From NCBI RefSeq assembly GCF_015674855.1, contig NZ_JADMLG010000001.1, forward strand, positions 1 through 64,000: a stretch of 64,000 nt of DNA, given 5' to 3'. How positions within the stretch are numbered: the stretch's first letter is position 1; each line of letters starts with the position of its first letter. This DNA is from Nocardia bovistercoris (GTDB lineage: Bacteria; Actinomycetota; Actinomycetes; Mycobacteriales; Mycobacteriaceae). The position numbers and the translations under genes were made by a program. Positions 59,995 through 64,000 of this stretch are shown piece by piece. A model generated the notes under the pieces. It searched no databases and was not told the DNA's origin. It worked only from the letters and a program-made list of their open reading frames with translations.

Positions 59995-60647
59995 TCCTGG
60001 ATCGAACCGACAGGATCGAACGATGATCGCGCGACCGTCAGGTGGTCGCGAGCAGTGTCATGCTATTGCCGCCGAAGGGTTTTCGCTCGTCGATGATCGA
60101 ACGTCGCGCGGCGTGTCGGCGCCCGCGACGGACCTGGCGCACCGAACCGCGAATGTTCACCGAATACGAGAACTCGGTCTGGAGGATCGCCGGGGAACCG
60201 AGTCGTCTCCGCCGCGCGAGCGAACGGCGAATTGCGCGCTGCTTCGAAATAGCGCGGCGGTTGGACCTTCCCTACGGAAATTCTCGTCGCGATCGGGAAT
60301 CCCTTCGATCTCGGCGCCGATTCCTCCGGTCGTGCGATCAGTTAGCTAGGCTCATAATATATCGGGATCCGCGACGGCGGCGAAAACCGAATGTGGTATG
60401 CGCCGTGACGGGTGAACGGGCGAATCCCGACGTGCCGTGCGGTGATACGGATTCCGCAATTTCGGCTCTCGACCCGGTGGGAGATCGTTGCTAAGCTGTC
60501 GCCGTCGAGGGGAACCGACCGGTTTCCCCTTGGTGTGGAACAAGTTCGGGAGAAGCGCGGTGATGCGGTTCTCATCGGCGCTGGGATGGGCGATCTCGTT
60601 CGTATCGAGAATTCCCCTCGCCGAAATGGATTCAGGAGTCGGCACGG
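59995..60647. other. Intergenic stretch upstream of Roadblock operon
   Basis: These 653 bases show no convincing gene on either strand. An AT-rich patch at about 60349-60362 (CTCATAATATATCG) stands out from the GC-rich surroundings and may hold a promoter. Confidence 0.45.
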
Positions 60648-61016
60648 ATGAAGCTCGATGATGCGCTGCGTGACGGGATGAGTGTGGACGGTGCCATCGG
60701 CATCGCGCTCGTCGATATGCGGAGTGGGATGTTGCTGGCCAAACAGGGCGGGCATTCGCTGTTCGACCTGGAGATGGCGGGTGCGCTCAACACCGAGGTG
60801 CTGCGGGCCAAGCTGCGGGCGATCGAGGCGCTGCAACTCGACGACGAAGTGCAGGACATCCTGGTGACTCTCGGCGTCCAGTACCACATCATCATGCCGG
60901 TCGTCCGCGGTAACGAGGAGCAGCTGTTCCTGTATCTGGTATTGGACAAGGCGCGCGGCAATCTGGCTCTGGCCCGACATCAGCTGCGGCGCGTCGAGCA
61001 GGCGATCACGCTGTGA
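60648..61016 (+). CDS. Roadblock/LC7-like protein 1
   Basis: A 122-residue protein with the Roadblock/longin-type fold: GMSVDGAIGIALVDMRSGML, EVLRAKLRAIEALQLDDEVQ, and VVRGNEEQLFLYLVLDK. Such proteins bind and regulate small Ras-like GTPases. The start is ATG 60648. Its stop overlaps the GTG of the next gene. Confidence 0.72.
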   Translation: MKLDDALRDGMSVDGAIGIALVDMRSGMLLAKQGGHSLFDLEMAGALNTEVLRAKLRAIEALQLDDEVQDILVTLGVQYHIIMPVVRGNEEQLFLYLVLDKARGNLALARHQLRRVEQAITL

Positions 61017-61429
61017 GCGCTGCCGAACGTCAGGAGGTCGCACTGCGCGACCGACATGCCGTCGGCCGGGTACTCGAACGCGCCTGCCGGGAGATCGACG
61101 AGGTCGAACACGCGGTGATGACCAGCCGGGACGGCTTGGTCGTCGCCGCCAACGAGGACTCGGGCGGCGACTCCGGCGAGGACGGCATCGCCATGCGCGG
61201 TTCGGCCATGGCGGCGGCTGCGGCCGGAATCGGCGACCATTTCACCAGCCTGGTGTCGCAGGGGCGGCTGCAGTCGGCGGTGTTCGAGGCCGAACGCGGT
61301 TGCGTCGGAATCTTTCCCGTCAGTTCCACGCTGCTACTCATCGTCACCAGCGCGCCGTCGGTGAGTACGGGCCGGTTCAATATCGCGGCGAAGAAGGTGC
61401 TCGGGCTGCTGCTGGAACCAACGCAATAG
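61013..61429 (+). CDS. Roadblock/LC7-domain protein 2
   Basis: A 138-residue Roadblock protein with VEHAVMTSRDGLVVAANEDS, MAAAAAGIGDHFTSLVSQG and VGIFPVSSTLLLIVTSAPS, the classical MglB-like pattern. GTG start overlapping the previous stop (GTGA). In streptomycetes and relatives Roadblock proteins belong to conservons with a kinase and a GTPase, but neither partner is next to this pair. Confidence 0.78.
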   Translation: MSAAERQEVALRDRHAVGRVLERACREIDEVEHAVMTSRDGLVVAANEDSGGDSGEDGIAMRGSAMAAAAAGIGDHFTSLVSQGRLQSAVFEAERGCVGIFPVSSTLLLIVTSAPSVSTGRFNIAAKKVLGLLLEPTQ

Positions 61430-61460
61430 TTCCGACGAGACCCGCGGGCTCTACCGACCG

Positions 61461-61487
61461 GCGGTGACCGTCGCAGCCGGTCACCGC
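61461..61487. terminator. Hairpin terminator after Roadblock operon
   Basis: GCGGTGACCG and CGGTCACCGC form a perfect 10-bp stem with a 7-base loop, 31 bases after the stop. Confidence 0.7.
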
Positions 61488-61504
61488 ACCTGCCACGCAC
61501 GTGC

Positions 61505-61726
61505 TTACTTGTCGGGCAACGGAATCAGCGCAGCCAATCCGCGATCGAGGCGCTCGGAATGTGCGCGCGGCTGCCGGTGGTCGCGCACCGGCAACGAGAC
61601 GAGACAGGTGCTGTAGACAGCATCATCGAGGAGTTCGGCCGTGATCCTGACACCGCTGAGGTGTTCGGCGAGCGCGAGATAGCCGCACGTCCCCAGCCAC
61701 GGCTCCCCCTCGCCGAACCGCGACAC
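61505..61726 (-). CDS. Small hypothetical protein (doubtful)
   Basis: A 73-residue frame with a GTG start, 71 bases downstream of the fumarase gene on the same strand, ending at the Roadblock-side hairpin. It reads like protein (SRFGEGEPWLGTCGYLALAE, DAVYSTCLVSLPVRDH) but no family is recognised and codon evidence is thin. Confidence 0.3.
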   Translation of the reverse strand: MSRFGEGEPWLGTCGYLALAEHLSGVRITAELLDDAVYSTCLVSLPVRDHRQPRAHSERLDRGLAALIPLPDK

Positions 61727-61797
61727 CGTCGCGGTGGATCGCTTTCGCGGAAGTCGAGCGGCCCACCGCGACGGACCGCTCAGCGAGCTTCCCGCGA

Positions 61798-63474
<1,677 letters not shown>

Positions 63475-63563
63475 GGATCGCTCTCCTTCGGGCGGGCCTG
63501 GGCTGCGGAGCCCGGCGGGGCACAAGCACATCGAGCGTATCCATGGGCCCGCGAGCCGAATGG

Positions 63564-63582
63564 GTTAGGCAACCCTACCTAG
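63564..63582. promoter_or_regulatory. Possible IdeR iron box
   Basis: TTAGGCAACCCTACCTAGA agrees with the 19-bp IdeR/DtxR consensus at about 12 positions and lies between the divergent fumarase and MarR genes. Iron control of an iron-sulfur fumarase would make sense. Confidence 0.35.
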
Positions 63583-63701
63583 ACCACGGAACCTATAGGT
63601 TGCACGTTCAACCCCAGTGGTGCTACCTCTCAGTCCGACAACCGTCGCGGCCCGTTTCGGCCCGACCATTGATATGACGCGTCAGAGTTTGGAGGGCCGC
63701 C

Positions 63702-63720
63702 GTGAGCGAGCGCAGCGAGG
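63702..63720 (+). repeat. GTGAGCGAGCGCAGCGAGG leader repeat
   Basis: A GAGCGAGCGCAGCGAG-type sequence just before the MarR start. From memory, similar sequences occur repeatedly near gene starts in nocardiae and mycobacteria; only one copy is in this window. Confidence 0.35.
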
Positions 63721-63727
63721 CGGTGTC

Positions 63728-64000
63728 GTGAACGAACAACCATGGCTCGACGAGGTCGAGATGCGCGCGTGGCTCGGTTTCGTACGGACCCGCGATCTCA
63801 TCGCAGCCGCCGTCGGACGCGATTCCGCGCGCGATTCCAATCTCACCTACGTCGAATACTCGGTACTGGCAGGCCTGGCGAACGCCCCCGACAACCGCTG
63901 CACCTTCGCGGATCTGGCGCAGCGGCTGGAATGGTCGCAGAGCAGGCTGTCGCACCAGATCACCCGCATGGAAAAGCGCGGACTCGTGGCGCGCGAACCG
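63728..64000 (+). CDS. MarR-family transcriptional regulator, N-terminal part
   Basis: The first 91 residues of a MarR regulator, cut by the window end. A leading helix (LDEVEMRAWLGFVRTRDLIA) precedes the winged helix-turn-helix: LTYVEYSVLAGLANAPDNRC, FADLAQRLEWSQSRLSHQIT and RMEKRGLVAREP. The GTG at 63728 is the chosen start. Divergent from the fumarase gene. Confidence 0.85.
   Translation, partial: MNEQPWLDEVEMRAWLGFVRTRDLIAAAVGRDSARDSNLTYVEYSVLAGLANAPDNRCTFADLAQRLEWSQSRLSHQITRMEKRGLVAREP

Overview
The window is 64 kb of GC-rich actinobacterial chromosome, most likely from Nocardia or a close relative in the Mycobacteriales. The evidence is a proteasomal ATPase ending in GQYL, an MTB12-type lipoprotein, GTG starts, and a gene order (mpa, lppK-like lipoprotein, trmI, RecB-like nuclease, hisG/hisE, metH, PAC2 gene) that I recall matching Mycobacterium tuberculosis Rv2115c-Rv2125. 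No tRNA, rRNA or CRISPR array was seen.

Region 1 (1-19.7 kb) is mostly core. It holds an aldehyde dehydrogenase end with its DUF779 partner, a PP2C phosphatase, mpa, the lipoprotein, trmI, a RecB-like nuclease, hisE-hisG, a carnitine-type acyltransferase, a HalD/BesD-like oxygenase with a methyltransferase, a HAD phosphatase, a receptor Ser/Thr kinase, metH and a PAC2 protein. Several convergent pairs are separated by clean hairpin terminators.

Region 2 (19.8-40.6 kb) is an accessory island. It has a degenerate resolvase opposite an XRE/TPR regulator, an IS701-like transposase remnant, an ADP-ribosylglycohydrolase and a pair of paralogous membrane proteins, one frameshifted. A tyrosine integrase gene is split in two by a ~7.0 kb element carrying three further tyrosine recombinases, a DUF6262-like protein and a nucleotidyltransferase. 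That layout recalls Tn554 and recombinase-in-trio elements. Beyond it lie a TetR/SRPBCC pair with two palindromic operators, a LuxR regulator opposite a Ddn-type protein and a metallo-beta-lactamase-fold protein, and a WXG100/polymorphic-toxin operon in which both WXG100 genes are frameshifted. A short motif around ATGCCGCGAACCG recurs between genes across this region, seven times in one orientation, with an eighth inverted copy at 53 kb.

Region 3 (40.8-48.2 kb) is a type II Wadjet anti-plasmid locus, jetA-jetB-jetC, without a recognisable jetD nuclease gene; a NUDIX gene follows instead. Region 4 (48.7-56.3 kb) is mixed accessory DNA: a lower-GC pentapeptide-repeat membrane protein, an HxlR/reductase pair, an IS5-like remnant, and an ECF sigma factor gene and an alpha/beta hydrolase gene that meet head to head with both 5' ends missing. 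Region 5 (56.3-64 kb) returns to more ordinary genes: a VanY-type peptidase, an amine oxidase, a methyltransferase, two Roadblock proteins, a class I fumarase and a MarR regulator cut by the window edge.

What is most worth checking is the nested recombinase element, the dispersed one-orientation repeat that separates accessory genes like cassette junctions, and the Wadjet locus lacking its nuclease.
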